From the NCBI GenBank assembly GCA_947579665.1, contig OX388350.1, positions 38,101,393 through 38,165,392 on the forward strand: a stretch of DNA of 64,000 nucleotides, written 5' to 3'. The DNA is from Sympetrum striolatum. Taxonomy: Eukaryota > Arthropoda > Insecta > Odonata > Libellulidae. A model generated the notes under the pieces. The model did not search any database. It was given only the letters and a program-made list of their open reading frames with translations, and was not told the DNA's origin. This document shows, piece after piece, positions 45,301-58,229 of the stretch (its first letter is position 1; each line of letters begins with the position of its first letter). The position numbers and the translations under genes are program-made.

Positions 45301-48149
45301 AATGCTTTCTGCAGGCTTGTTCTTACTTCGAGGGAAACCTTTTGAGTCCTTATATAGTGAGATGAAAACGTTAACATGAAATTAAAGTTCGAGGTTTAAG
45401 ATTTCTCCAAAAGCCGTTTTTGTCGGTACTCAGCACCTTGTTGCTGCCGGTTATGGAAAAAAAGCGGAAGGACCCGAATTACTGACCGTCGTAGAACGAG
45501 TTTCTTTTTAAGAGATGGCTTTTGGGTAGTTCATAAACCTCTAATTCGTTAACATTCGTCTCTTTCCTAGAATTGAAGCCACTTTATTTGAGTGAGAGCT
45601 TCCGTTGTAATTTCCAAATGGAATATTTTTCTTTTGAAGCGCATAGAAAACATGAGTTTTCCACTTATTTTGTCAGTCTTGTTCTTTGTAGAGATAATTG
45701 TAAAGGTACAAGGGTGTAAATTATACTGATTGATAGGTAGCAATCAGTTTGGTCACTCCTTGTCGAATGCTGTTGAAACGATCCTCGTGCTACACATAGG
45801 AGGGTGTTATCCATTACCATTCTGGCACAAATAAAGCAAGGAAAAACTGCCTGGTACTACATATCATCTTGCCTAGTAATTCTCAATCCTTCTATGGAGC
45901 TTTTGGCAACTAATATCGAAGAGGCTCAAACCGATTTTCGACGGAATATTTTACAGACATCACAAACATATTTGGTAAAAAGATAATTTAGTCTTTACTT
46001 TGCATGTAGGCCATCGTCTCGAACTATTTGAAAGGAAAGATAAAGGTAAATTATAAAGAAAGAAAGTAAAGAAAATAAAGAAAAAATAACAAAACTACTT
46101 TGGGTAAATTTCCTGGGCAAAAAAGCTACTACAATGTAGGAAAACGCCAGCAAGGAGATGGAGGTGGAAATCCTGACAAAAATACCAATATTTAAATAGT
46201 GAAGAATGAAACAACACGAACTTTTATTATGAATTCCCGCCACAAAGTCGAGCCTGAATTGATTGATGATATTCGAAATTGGGTGAAAAAAGAAAAGAGT
46301 CCGAGACAAACCGAGAAAGTAAACATAAGTAATATAGATGCAATCACGAAGTAAATTGATTTAAATTTAAATTTCGTTAATTCCACGAAACATCTTAAAA
46401 AAGAAAAGCGTAATAAATACAATTTAATAATTAATAAAAGGGAGAAGGTAATACAGCAAAAAGTAATAAGAAAGAGCAATATATTAAATTTCCAATAATT
46501 TAATCTAGAAAATATTTATAAAAATTCCAGCAGTTACGTGACTGCTTCAATTATCTATCAGAAAATTAGATTGAAATTAAGAAAATAATTATGAAAAACA
46601 AGGTGAATACTAAACAATATATCATGAATAAAGTCAGATTCCAGAAGCATCCCTAAGAAAGACCAATAAAGAAGCTCCCAGGTAAAATCTGCTAAATGTA
46701 TGAGATACTTAGTGGTATGAGTTCGAATTGCTAAGAAGCTCGGATTTCCCATTATTGTAAATCTATACCAAGAATCTAAATACTGTCTTGTAGCGATAAT
46801 TTAATGCGCTGGTGAAGTGGAACGCGAAGCTTAGGAGAATTGCATGCGACTTGACCTATATTTCATTCAAAATAGGTAAGTTTACAGAAAATAATGGGAA
46901 GGATTAGGAGCAAAACTTCCTGCGCAAAAGTGTGTTATGAGATCCCTAAACTCTTTCATAAACAGAAACTTTTCTATCCATTCAACTGTATTATCTAGGA
47001 TGATGATACAGAAACTACTTATACTTATCATAAATAACAACTTTAAGATAGGATCTAAATTGAAATACGATCTTGTTTCGTGGAGAAATATAGTTCCTGT
47101 ATTCATTTTCCTACCTTTGTGGAATTCCAATAAGTAACTAGTCAGTCAGTGTATTTTATTCTAGCTTTATTAGTAAAAAAAGCTAAACAATATTAACTTC
47201 AAAATGAATCGATATAGAATATAAAACAGATAAAAGAACTTAAATCTTATATCTGTTCAAGGTTTAAAAATTTCATCCATGCATTAAGATCACTAATCAA
47301 TCAAAATTGTATGGAGGTCAGATTCAGGCTTCAATTTTCTTTAGTGATGGCTTGAATATCTTACGGAAGTCGCTAATGACGATGTTTTGGTGGCGCTAGA
47401 ATCGATTTTACGTATTTCGCTGCTGTAATTTATTCTTTTGGAGAGAGCTACTTCTATAAGATTGCAAAATTTGAAGTCCGGCCAGCATTTATTCTCAGGT
47501 TATAGGATGGATAAACCTTTATTAATTTCAATATCTTATATAAGAGTTTGAATACGCAATGACTGATAAATGAATGTTTTACATTCTCTAACCTGCTACA
47601 AAAATTGGCTTTCAGATATTCTTGTTTACCCAAATTAAATATTTCTAGCGATTCATGATATTTTTGTAGATCGTTTTTTAACTGCGGTAAATATTCAAGG
47701 TGTGCAATTTCTTGACAATAGTTTTCACAAAGAGTACCAGAAATTTTCTTTGTTTATTGTTTTCTTATTGATAAATTTCATACTGCTTTACTCGGTTATG
47801 TCACTATACATTGACGAATGTAAGTTTTCATTAGTCTTCCGGTACCTACTGCTTATGTTAGTAAAAAATAGGTTTCGTTTACTTTTATCTAATTTGCTCA
47901 TATTTCTAAGATCATATAGTCTCTTTATGTATCAATTATGCTGGGAAAGGACTTTGATTAAAGTCGCTCCGAAAGGAATGCTATGGAAGTTATTACTCAG
48001 AGAGTAATTTTGTTTCGCTTTCAAGGAATTGTTCCTCTAACAGCATCTGGTTCGGTAAGGACAGCAAGGCAAACTATTTCATTCCTCAACTGGCCTAGCA
48101 AGCCTCATTACTACACCAGATTCTTTGTAAACTAATAGTTGAACTTTTG
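45301..48149. other. AT-rich, no recognised feature
   Basis: A purine-rich tract at 46000-46500 makes long phenylalanine-rich minus frames (95-104 codons) with transmembrane-like composition; base composition explains them. GTAGGAAAACGCCAGCAAGG (46136-46155) loosely matches 24002. Confidence 0.35.
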
Positions 48150-48800
48150 AGTTCAAACCGGACAGCAAACAGCGCGTCACAATGAAATAGCCATTCTTCT
48201 TCGACTGCTACCTTTATTGAAAGCGAAGGGCGGCTTTAAGGAAAGTAAAACCGATGACGACCGAGCTGAGGCTGCATTCCTTGGATTTAACCGTAGCCCC
48301 AACCGTCAGTCCTTCCCGTAATTATTTTCCCATCCATTTCGCAGTAAAATGCCCCTCCCACGGAAAGCAGCCGGCAAAAATCGCCGCGCCATAAATTATC
48401 GAGGTAATTGCTCGGCTGACGCACTCGCGAAAACATTGCGGGAAAACAATCGAGACGGCTACCGATATTCCAGCCCACGGATTCTAATCGAGGATCGACG
48501 GCAAATAAGAAACCTTCGACGTTCGCTTGTTACCGCGGAATTTCTCCGCGCCTTCTATTTGGCGGGAATCGTCTGTGTCGTTGGCGGGAATTGTCGATGC
48601 TGTTGGTGGGACGACGAGGATGTCTTTAAAAGCGATCGACCAGAGTCGTGCCCATTCTCGGGTAGAAGTTTGCTCTTCTTCGCCCTTTATCCTCTTCCTT
48701 CTTCGTCTCGATTGCCTTCGTAACCTTGCATCAGTGAGGCTCTGGGAGCAGTGCGTGCTGACCAAGTGAAAACTCTCCAGCGAGTGGCGTGGAATACATT
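48150..48800. other. GC/CpG-richer island
   Basis: Dense CpG around 48360-48640 with CATAAATTATCGAGGTAATT (48390-48409) embedded. Frames of 80-124 codons overlap in three phases and both strands, and none is recognisable. Confidence 0.35.
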
Positions 48801-51029
48801 CGTCTCGGTGTTCCAGTTACGGAGAAATTCACGAGACTATCCAGTGATCTAAACAAGGAGCCAATCGTCCGTAGAACTTCTCGAACTTTTTTTAGTCAAA
48901 GGATCGCGCAAGTAGTCAGAAGAGGTACTCACAAATTAACTTCGACCTCACAATGCACCAAACTATTTCTCTGTTTATCTATTTACTTACCCCTTTTGCA
49001 ATGTTTTCATTAATAGAATTAAAATAATTCTGTAAACAGAGATGATGCATACTGTAAGTTAAGTTTATTATATTCGTATAGCTAAATTTACTTTGATAGT
49101 GTCATAAAGAAACTGTTCTCACATTGTTCTATTTGTTGCATGTATGCACTGTATGAATGTTTTCCTCCCATCTATTAGGCAGAAATCTATCCCATTCACC
49201 CCTAAAACTGATATCACCTGGTATGTAGCCTACTTGAGGTAATAGCATATAAATATCACACGGAAAGGAAAACAACAAATTGTCAAGGATAAGTTATTAT
49301 GCTGCACCTGCTTGGAAGTTCTCCACACCACTTATAAACACCTCACACCTCATCTTACGTAATATACTACACTCCTCATCTTACCTAGTGTATCTGAGTT
49401 ATCTAGTCGTAAACCGGCATTCTGGCTGAATACTGAGCAGATAGTTTTGTTTCGATCCGATTAAATCCAAATACATGCGGAAAGTTAGCCACGAGGATTT
49501 CAAAAAGTGAGTTATCTTAACTTATGCGGGACTGAGGAAGGAGGATTGTCAGGTTGTGACGAACGAAGATTGAAAAAAGTAAGTTTAGAGAACTTGTGCG
49601 GGATGGGAGAAACTGATTGTGAACTTGGCACAAAACTGGCACTTCTAACGAAATCTAACCTGCGAAGGAAAGAGGCCAAAAAGTATTATTGGCCGGAGGG
49701 ATTCTACAAGAGACCCTCACGTGTAAGCTGATCTATTCAGAAATTTGTTTGAGTTACCTGAAAAGAGTAGCAAGAATATTGTTGGGAAATTTTATGGCGA
49801 AGTGAAACTTTTATCAAGTTTCCCCAGAAAGAGAATGTGTTGTTCCGCATAACAAAATTTTTCGGTGAATGGTTAATCTACGGAGGTCTCAGATTTGTTG
49901 TTATACATGGACCACATTCATATTCATAAGCGCTCAGATGTACAGTTCAAGACGTAGGCGTATTTTCTGTACTTTTTAAGGTTCTTTTCAAATTCAATTT
50001 GAGAGAATAAGGATTTTATGGGATTAAGAAGAGTACAGAGTCTCTCCAACGAGAAGAGATTGCACAGGTAATATCAATATATTCAATGAGAAACTTAATT
50101 TTTAAGAAATTCCCCTCTACGATTGTCGATTCACTGGAATTATTGCACGTGTTAAATCTTTATTGCGGATGGTATCACTCAAAAAACTGAAGTGGTAGTC
50201 ATCAGATTAAATGGTAGTATTAATCACATATATCCAACCTCGACTTGGTGGAATGTTTTCATTCTTAAATGAAAAATAAAAAACTTACTTATTACCTCTG
50301 GAATATATTAAACGCAACTAGTTTATTATTACTCTATATTTCTACATGTAGGCAAATGTAGTGCAAAATATATTCCTGGGGAAACCACCTAGTTATTTGA
50401 TTTCTTGAGCATCATATAGGTATTATTGAATTTAAAAACTATTTTCAACTATCATAATCAAAGTTTTTCGGGATCTAGAACAGTACTATAACGTTTTAGT
50501 GCGGTACAAATTGCCATATTTACGAAAACGTATATACTTTGAAGAATTTTCCATAAAAAATTTCTTTTGATACATAAAACATACATACAAAAACACATCA
50601 ACTTTGAGTTAAAGTGATGGCAATCCTTATAAAAGACTTTCTTCTGGGATGCCTAAATTAATGCCTAAAAATTACTTGTTTGTTACACTTTCATACGAAT
50701 ATATGGAGAAAGATAGGCTCTTAAGAAATGTATGGGGAAGAAGAGCCGACATTTTATGGCAATAAAACCATTTGTAAACTATGGAATTTGAAATCCAGCA
50801 GTATATTTTTACAAATAATATCACCTTCTATAATATAGGTTTGCAATTTTATTAGTTAGCCGAAACAAAATTTAGTTTTAATTCCGTCATTTGTGATGGG
50901 GCTATTCAATAGTTACATTATTTTACGAACGGAATGCGCATGGTGTTCTAGGAAGGAATCTCCTATGGTATCCAGGAGACGAGAGTTCTCGTCATTCTTG
51001 TTTACCTCTAAATACTTCGTAAGCGGGCT
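48801..51029. other. No recognised gene; local 75-bp duplication
   Basis: AAAAAGTGAGTTATCTTAAC...ATGCGGGACTG (from about 49502) and AAAAAGTAAGTTTAGAGAAC...GTGCGGGATGG (from about 49575) form a diverged tandem pair. Rest AT-rich. Confidence 0.35.
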
Positions 51030-51440
51030 TAAGCACAAAATCCTCCGCGCAACTCTGTGTGAGAGATCCAGCGGTTCCCCCATGTTTTCGACCGTAGTCC
51101 ATCGTCCGGCGAGCCCAAGGCATCCCACGGTCTCCCTCTTTGGCCGGAGGGTCCGCCGGCATTATGTGGCCGGTGGCCTTCGAATGCTTAAATGGACCCG
51201 CGCCACGCCCCTTCCTGCGCCTATCTGGAAAGGTGCTTCCAGCAGGTACTCGAGCTTTCTGGACCATTGTTTCCATTCTCGGACGGTCGGCCTTCCCTAC
51301 TCATTGTCCGACACCTCGGCTTAAAAAGAATTCTCGAGCGGTATAGAGGATTAAAACGTCGTGGTCGTGCCCGTCTAGGGTTGCTAAAAGAGGGCATTCT
51401 GAAATTTACGCCTCCATACACGTGGTAGGGGATTGTTTCC
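51030..51440. other. GC/CpG-richer island
   Basis: GC-rich core (TTTGGCCGGAGGGTCCGCCG, 51140-51159) with six overlapping short frames on both strands. No recognised product. Confidence 0.35.
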
Positions 51441-53079
51441 ATGTAAAAGTATTGAGGTCAGCGGGACTCGGTGAGTCTATTTCTGGAGTAAGTTGTAGTC
51501 TCTCTCTGCTCACCTGTGGGGCTGATTCGAAAGAAAATCTCGAAGAGTTACTTGATAGAATGTATGAACCATGAAGTCACAAGTCCTATAAGTATGTTTC
51601 TGCTGCCGTATGGAATGTAATTCATTCATCTTTCGGTACGGGATAGAGAATATTATACATGCATCTACCTAAGTCACTGCTTGTTCATATTACAGAGAAA
51701 TACAGGAACCCTGAAAAATCTAGCATTAATGACTGTTTATTTTTGTTTGTTTGTTTTTTATTGAATATTATCATAGCCGTGTGTAGCTAAAATTTTATAC
51801 ATTAATTTTAACTGCGATATAAATGTAATTGCAAACTTAATAATGTAATATAATGCAATGTCATAATTACGCTGCTACCAGACAAATGTCTAACCGTTGC
51901 GGAAATTCTAATGAATAAATAAATCCCGATCCAACGTTCTCATTTCTTACGATTTCATGGCTCTTATGTTGAAATTTTGAGGCCCCAAATACAGCAAGTA
52001 CATCCCTTGTTTTCCGCATCTTACCTTTTACCGCATCTACGGTTGAATTCCTTCGGTCCGGTTAAAAAACGTTCCATAGAAGTATCACTGTAATAGTAAA
52101 GCGTCTTTTATAAGGGCACCCTTGCTCATATAAATTTTAAAGAAAAAAGTACACGCCTATGAAGATCATGGCTTCAATAATGTGGAAACATACTTATAGT
52201 ATGAGTGTTGGTGAGTAATGAAATTCATCTTCTTCAATAGTTACTTTTTGCTCAACATCTACGAAAGGTGTTCCTAGTAATTGTAACACTCTGTTCAGAA
52301 CATTCAAACTAAGTAATTGAAAGTTTAGTTCAAGCAAATAACGAACGCGATTTCCGAGAAGCATCGACAGAACGTTACAATGAAGTAATCACAGAAATAG
52401 ATAACTAATTTTATTCATTCTTTCAGCAGTATAACAGAGAAACTAATAGAAAATATTACATAGGTAGGAATGATGATTTTACTAGGCCACTAGCTTATTA
52501 TGGAGTATATATGTAAATCTAAAATCTAAGTAAAACACTACGTCAACACAAGAATGCATTCGAAAACTATAAACTTAAATTTTTTCGGTTAACGGGTTTA
52601 GGTACTCAAAATTTGATGAAAAATTAATTTAAATCTTAATTTTCTTGATTTAGTAAATTATTAATGTCACTATTCTCAATGTCTGTATCAGCAAGCATCA
52701 CAGAAATAATTACAAGTAATTTCTAGTATTACAATATATGTTTATAGAAGTATTTCTTAGGTATACTCTGCAATTATTCAGACTCAGCCCATATTTGCTT
52801 TATCAAGACAATTGTATCATTAATTATTTGCGGCTATTGGATAGCATTTGCGTAATATAAACGTACAACGGATTTGGTAACTTCATCATCGCGATGAATA
52901 ACGAGTTACTTGATTCCTCATGTAACAATAAGCATACCTTTCTGCGGGGACTTACGACGGAAATGAAAGCTTATGGAAATGAATCCATTAATTAGCAACG
53001 TTTTTTGAGCTTTAATATATGAAGATGTATGCATCCCAAACGAAATAAAGAGGAATTCGTTTTTCTTGAACGGCGAGAA
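51441..53079. other. AT-rich; possible LINE tail
   Basis: CAAATGTCTAACCGTTGCGG (51883-51902) leading into TCTAATGAATAAATAAATCC resembles a short LINE 3' terminus, unsupported by coding sequence. Otherwise nothing recognised. Confidence 0.3.
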
Positions 53080-53400
53080 AGGTACAGCAGGAGGATGAAT
53101 TGTAGGCCTTACTGTCAACAACATTAAGCGCGAGGTCCACCTTCCGGTGGGGTTATATCGTATTATAAGCCGTTTGTCCAGTGCGTCACGTTTACTTGAT
53201 GGAACACGTGCCGCGGCTAAATAATAGCCACCGCAATTTCGGATTTGATGGTGTGTCATCCGCTGCATCTAGCAAGCGTAAAGTCCGATTTAATTCTTGT
53301 CCTCGCAGATTAAATAGAGTCGCAAGGTTGGTTTAGGAGCATGTAATCGTGCGTTGCTTGATGGCATGTTAAGGCCACTCAAGGCACTTCCGGGGATATT
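53080..53400. other. GC/CpG-richer island
   Basis: Includes CACGTG (53204-53209) and the hairpin CCACC-TTCC-GGTGG (53138-53151). A 116-codon minus frame spans it without a recognisable domain. Confidence 0.3.
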
Positions 53401-56219
53401 TAATATTTCTTCGGAGAGTTATGAATGAATTACGCCCCTAAAGATGAAGAAAAGAAAGCAAATATTGCTTCAACAAACATTTGAACGCATGTTGAGTTTA
53501 TATTACCCTGTTTACGGAGTTGATGAAGTAATAAGGCTAAAGATAAAAGGATTTTCAAAATGTAGGAAAAAAATTAGCTTATAATTTGGACAAATATTTC
53601 AAATTCTCTGTTGGCATCATTTAAATATAATTCTTTACATATTTTTTTGTTTTCATTTGTATTTATTTTTATTTGTTTATTTTAATTTATTCATTTTCAT
53701 TAATTCTATCGCATGTAATTGATCTTTTTCACCTGTTTACGATCAATAAAATATTCCTATTATCATTATTTATTGTTCAGAAGAGCATCTCATTAAAAAA
53801 GGTTTCCTTATATGTGTTGTGAACGTATTTTTTTAGAGATAATAATAATTTGTCGTGAGTTTACGTGGAAACATCTCTTAAATAATTCTAGCATACAACT
53901 TTGGACGTATTTATGTTCGTGGACATTTTCGTAAAGACATTTTTCAGTTGACTCGATTAAAAACTTCTTACGTATTTATAAAAAGAAACCGTATTTTCAA
54001 TTAAAAACCTACCTGACCCGTCCTTTTGAAGAAACCATGGCTTTTTGCTACTCTTCCCTATGCTGAAAAATTTCTTCTATAAGTATTCCGTTGATGTTGT
54101 TTCGGAAACGATGGTGTAATAGAGATCACCATCACTATTTCATTTATCCGATGGAATAATTAATTAATCTGCTATAGCTTACACAACTCGAATGACGAGT
54201 TGATTGGTCGATTTTTCTGAACAGCGTAAATTGGCGCAATGAGAGCGCCCTGAATTTAAACCAGGAAGGAAATTTACGTAATTATTCATCCAAAATCCAT
54301 TGCAAAGCAGAGCGTTTTTTATTCTGTACATCAGGTAGGAAACGAAGGAGGTTACAATGAAGTGTCATGGAAGAATCAGAGTGAAGAAAAGCGACAAGGA
54401 ACCAAAAATAAAATAAATTTATCTTAGCATGGCCTCCTAAGATCAGAGATTTCGCTACGGTATTATGATTTTTTCTATAATTAATTGCATGGATATAAAT
54501 ATGAAAGCAAATTTTAATACCAAAAAGAGTAAATATAAACGAGTATATACTTAATCTAAAATGGCCTATTTAAGTCCGCAGCTCAAGTAACGTAGTACAC
54601 CAAGTAAGATCCTTATGGGCACCGATGTAATTTTTATTTATTTACGTATTTATTAAAGAATTTTATACCTCTAATTATTTTTTATCTCAAACTGGTGCTG
54701 GGTACATACATACAAAATACAAGAAAAATATCCTTCTTATAATGAAATCAGGATCAATACAAATGTCACTCAAAGATCCCCTTTCGTATGTTAGAGGCAA
54801 AAAGAAAGTCATGTTAAACAATCGAGACAATCTCTCTTTTCATTCATTCCCCCAATAGATCAGGGAAGACTTCTACCACATCCTGATGGGGTCTTAGTTC
54901 TCTGATACGTAACTTCGACGCGGAGTTTTATCAGAGATAAACAGATCTGAAAACGGGCATCAGATGACATAGCGTCTGTTGATCGAGAAAGACTTTTCCA
55001 TCATCCTGCAGTGTTTGACTAAAGGAATGTCAAATATTCCCACGGCTCAAGTGCGGGGCGTTCCCGATAAGAATCGCGCGACGCCATGTCGCTTTCAGGG
55101 AAACGCATTTTATAAGGGAATCGATCACTGATGTACAAAATTAAATTAACGGAAACATCTGATATGGGAACACTCTAAACTACCTTCTTCTTAGAGACTG
55201 ATGATATGAACCCTAATCACAAAAGACGCAATTCTAGTCCTATTTATTATTTTCGAGTTGAATAACAGATTATTTCTAAGGTGTTTAAGAGTATTCTCCT
55301 TTGCGTAACGTTGCTAAAGGAAAGTAAGAAATTCAATACCCGTTTACGTTTCATGACTATCTGCTGCGCAGAAAATCTTAATTCAACAGTTTGAATCTGA
55401 AATACAAGTCTTTAAAATAATCTTTATTTAATGCAAGGCACAATTATGAACTTAAGGTTCATTTCATATGGAAACGTATTATCGAGTCCTGGGTTCAAGC
55501 CCGAGCCTTCCCACAGACGAGAATAGTTTTCGTGAGGCTTTCGACTAAAAAAAAATGTAAAGCAGATTATCCCATTGCTCTACGAGAAACAGTTTCTGAT
55601 TTTGAGATAAATAGGGGGACGGACGGACGGATTTTCCTTTTTCTGTAAATAACTAGAATATTCCCCGTCAAGCAGGACGGAACTTATCTCATTTTAGAAC
55701 GTTTCCTTTTACTGTGGAACTCTGGTCCTTCTAAGCTACGTATAATTAAAAGTCTATAATAATTTAAAATTTTTCAAGAGACAAAGAGACTTTTTTATTC
55801 ACAGCTTATCCCCATATCTTCTTAGTACGTACCATTATAATGCAGAACAAGGGGGGACACGATCCGTTTACGCTTTACGTAGAAATACGTCCTGAAAAAT
55901 GACACATGTGAATATAAACATGCAGAGCTGAAAAAAACGGATTACTTGTCCTCAAATACGACAGCTTCATTATCACTCTCTATCACAAGGAATTATTGCC
56001 GAAGATTGCTAAATGCTATCGTACACTTGTTGCTTTCTAAAGTTAAATGTATTCGCATCTCGGAGAGAATTACACAAGTGCAAAAAACTTTGCTTCGGGT
56101 CATATGATATCATTGAGTAAGATAATATGTACGTACTTATGTATAACTATTGGTAATTTAATCACGTTTTACTTCAATTAATGCATACTTTCATTGCTTA
56201 CGGCATGAACGCAGGCCAA
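53401..56219. other. AT-rich, no recognised feature
   Basis: Almost free of frames above 60 codons, which argues against coding sequence. TTATTTATTTACGTATTTAT (54634-54653) could be an inverted LINE tail but has no partner. GGTTCAAGCCC (55491-55501) looks like a lone B box. Confidence 0.4.
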
Positions 56220-56640
56220 ACGTTTTCCTCTTAAACAATTACTTGTCGCACGAGAGCCCATTGTGTTCTACATTTTCAACGAGGCGCGAAGCGACACTAA
56301 CGCCGTGCGAATAACGGAAGTGACGACACGATTCGACAGTCGACGAAATGAATGGCAACGTAAACAAGACAACACGTGAACTATCCGACGCATAATGTAC
56401 CAGTTTAAGCCTTTTAATCGATCAAAAATGACCACTCATTCCTTTATTCGTAAATTAGAGGCCATGAAAAGGCATCTCAAAAGTATTTGCATTACGTGTC
56501 GCTCAAATACGTGATAACCAGTAAAGCGTTAGAGGAGAGATTACGGTTTCCCTCTCTTGTGATTGAATCGCTGTTTGTAGACGGAAGTGCCGGCCGTTGA
56601 TGCAATACCTCGCTCGGGTTAGGCTAACCCCTAAATTTTA
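56220..56640. other. CpG-bearing island
   Basis: CpG-rich words around 56283-56360 (GGCGCGAAGCGACACTAACG; CGACAGTCGACGAAATG), little ORF content on any frame. Candidate regulatory sequence. Confidence 0.35.
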
Positions 56641-56722
56641 ACGGTTCATTGTCTGAATTGCGACTCACAGTATACAATTCACGCCATTCTCTCTCTTCCT
56701 GATTTTTATTATAAGGTGGATT

Positions 56723-56733
56723 GGGGGGGGGGG
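56723..56733. repeat. Poly-G run
   Basis: Eleven consecutive G residues in an otherwise AT-rich setting, a likely site of length error or polymorphism. Confidence 0.8.
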
Positions 56734-56806
56734 CAATTTGAAATAGTGCTGCTTCAGGATGAATTCAATTAGGATTAAAACGAAAGGAAAATATAATATA
56801 GAAAGT

Positions 56807-57164
56807 CAGTCATCGTTTATCGCGTTTAATCAGTTCCAGACTATACCACGATAGGTGAATTTCCACAAATTAGGATTATTTATTTACAAATCGAATACAT
56901 TCGTAGTTAAAATTTATAATGAAAAAATAATAAAATATATATATACGACCTAAATATGTTTTTTAAAATAATTAGAACCTCTAGACATGAAATAACACCC
57001 TTAAGTCACCATAACACTCCTGTTACGCTATATATTAGACAAAATAAGAGAAAATAAGACATTAAACTTAGCAAATATCACTGATTTTTAATGAATATAT
57101 ATATTTTTTGCCGCGATTGAGTGAAGCCGCAAAAGTCGAAGCGCCAAGTGGCGAGGGACGGATG
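56807..57164. mobile_element. Pogo/Tigger-like MITE, second copy (inverted)
   Basis: The left part CGTTTATCGCG, TTTAATCAGTTCCAGAC and GATAGGTGAATTTCC matches, in reverse, the right part of 7851-8207. The right part GCGATTGAGTGAAGCCGC, AAAGTCGAAGCGC and GGCGAGGGACG matches its left part. Length 358 bp against 353 bp. The interior is AT-rich and non-coding. The termini are more decayed than in the first copy (left CAGTCATCG, right GGACGGATG; flanking TA lost). Confidence 0.8.
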
Positions 57165-57489
57165 TGCTTTGAACCACAGTAAATAAACACAAACCGTGAA
57201 CTAGTTTTCAGAAAATCGCTGTATTGCAGGATGATGAATAATCACACATCTTACAATTATCATTTCCTTTTAATTTGTTTTGAAAAACATTATACACTAA
57301 TAAAACTATAAGAAGCCCTCCATTATTCATTGGATTCGGTCAGCGAAAGAACTATTTTTTCCACTAAGCAAAATAAAAACTATAACACCAGGACATTACC
57401 ACAAGCTAATTGCGTACTCTGCTTTAGTTTTTATTTTCCTTTGCGGAAATAAAAATAATTTTAACGTGAAAATGAACTTCCACTCTGCG

Positions 57490-57770
57490 AAGCCTGAGTT
57501 TATATGGCTTCGATCAGCTTTTACGGCGCTTAAATCGCTGAAGAAACGCTCTGGGTAGAAACTCCAATGACCCGCGGCATGCAGGTCGTGAAACAGACTC
57601 CGGCGGCATTGTTGGGGTAAGAATTCCGTATCCATTCTCTGTGTTTTGAACCCGCATCTCCCGGATAGGAGAGGGGGAGGCATGCGGGGATCCTCCGCCT
57701 CGTCGTGCTTCATACTCGCGCGAGAAACGGGAAGAACGCGAAAGCAAAAGAATAGAGATTGCACGGAAGT
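57490..57770. other. GC/CpG-richer island
   Basis: Purine-rich CpG-bearing tract (ATAGGAGAGGGGGAGGCATG, 57665-57684) close to the major island. Opposed short frames, no domain. Confidence 0.35.
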
Positions 57771-58229
57771 AGATGGTCAAATAGTAGAGAAATGATCTTT
57801 CGGAAGAGAGGGCTAGAATTCATTCATTATAAATTCGCATTTTACGCGTGTAAAGGTTCTCGATCAAGCCAAGGAAACTTCATGTTACTAAACGCCTGAG
57901 ATAGAGTTAGCCATAGGATATTATTAGGTGTTTCAAACCACTAACTAAATCCACGTTTCCATAGCATTACTTCCTTAGAATTCCTCATCTTTTATTGGAG
58001 GCTAATAAATAAACTAAAACGAAATTAATAGGATGCGTTAGCGTAAAGTAGAGTAGTCGAGAAATTCGATAGCCAATAATGGAACAGCTTCCTTGCAAAT
58101 AGATGATGGTATATGGAAGAACAAAAACCACACGGAAGTGATCACCAAACTGGTAAGGTCGACTCGGCTGGTATTAAACATTAAATCGATAGAAGCCAAA
58201 CATTCCAGAAAACTTCTGAAAAGACTCAC

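Noticed and set aside
45995..46479. Phenylalanine/leucine-rich minus frames resembling membrane proteins
   Set aside because: Result of a purine-rich plus strand; low complexity explains the hydrophobic peptides.
55195..55240. CTGATGATATGAACC as another hammerhead core
   Set aside because: No GAAA box follows and stem II does not form.
55480..55515. Second tRNA-like B box (GGTTCAAGCCC)
   Set aside because: No A box or cloverleaf upstream; the T stem pairs poorly.
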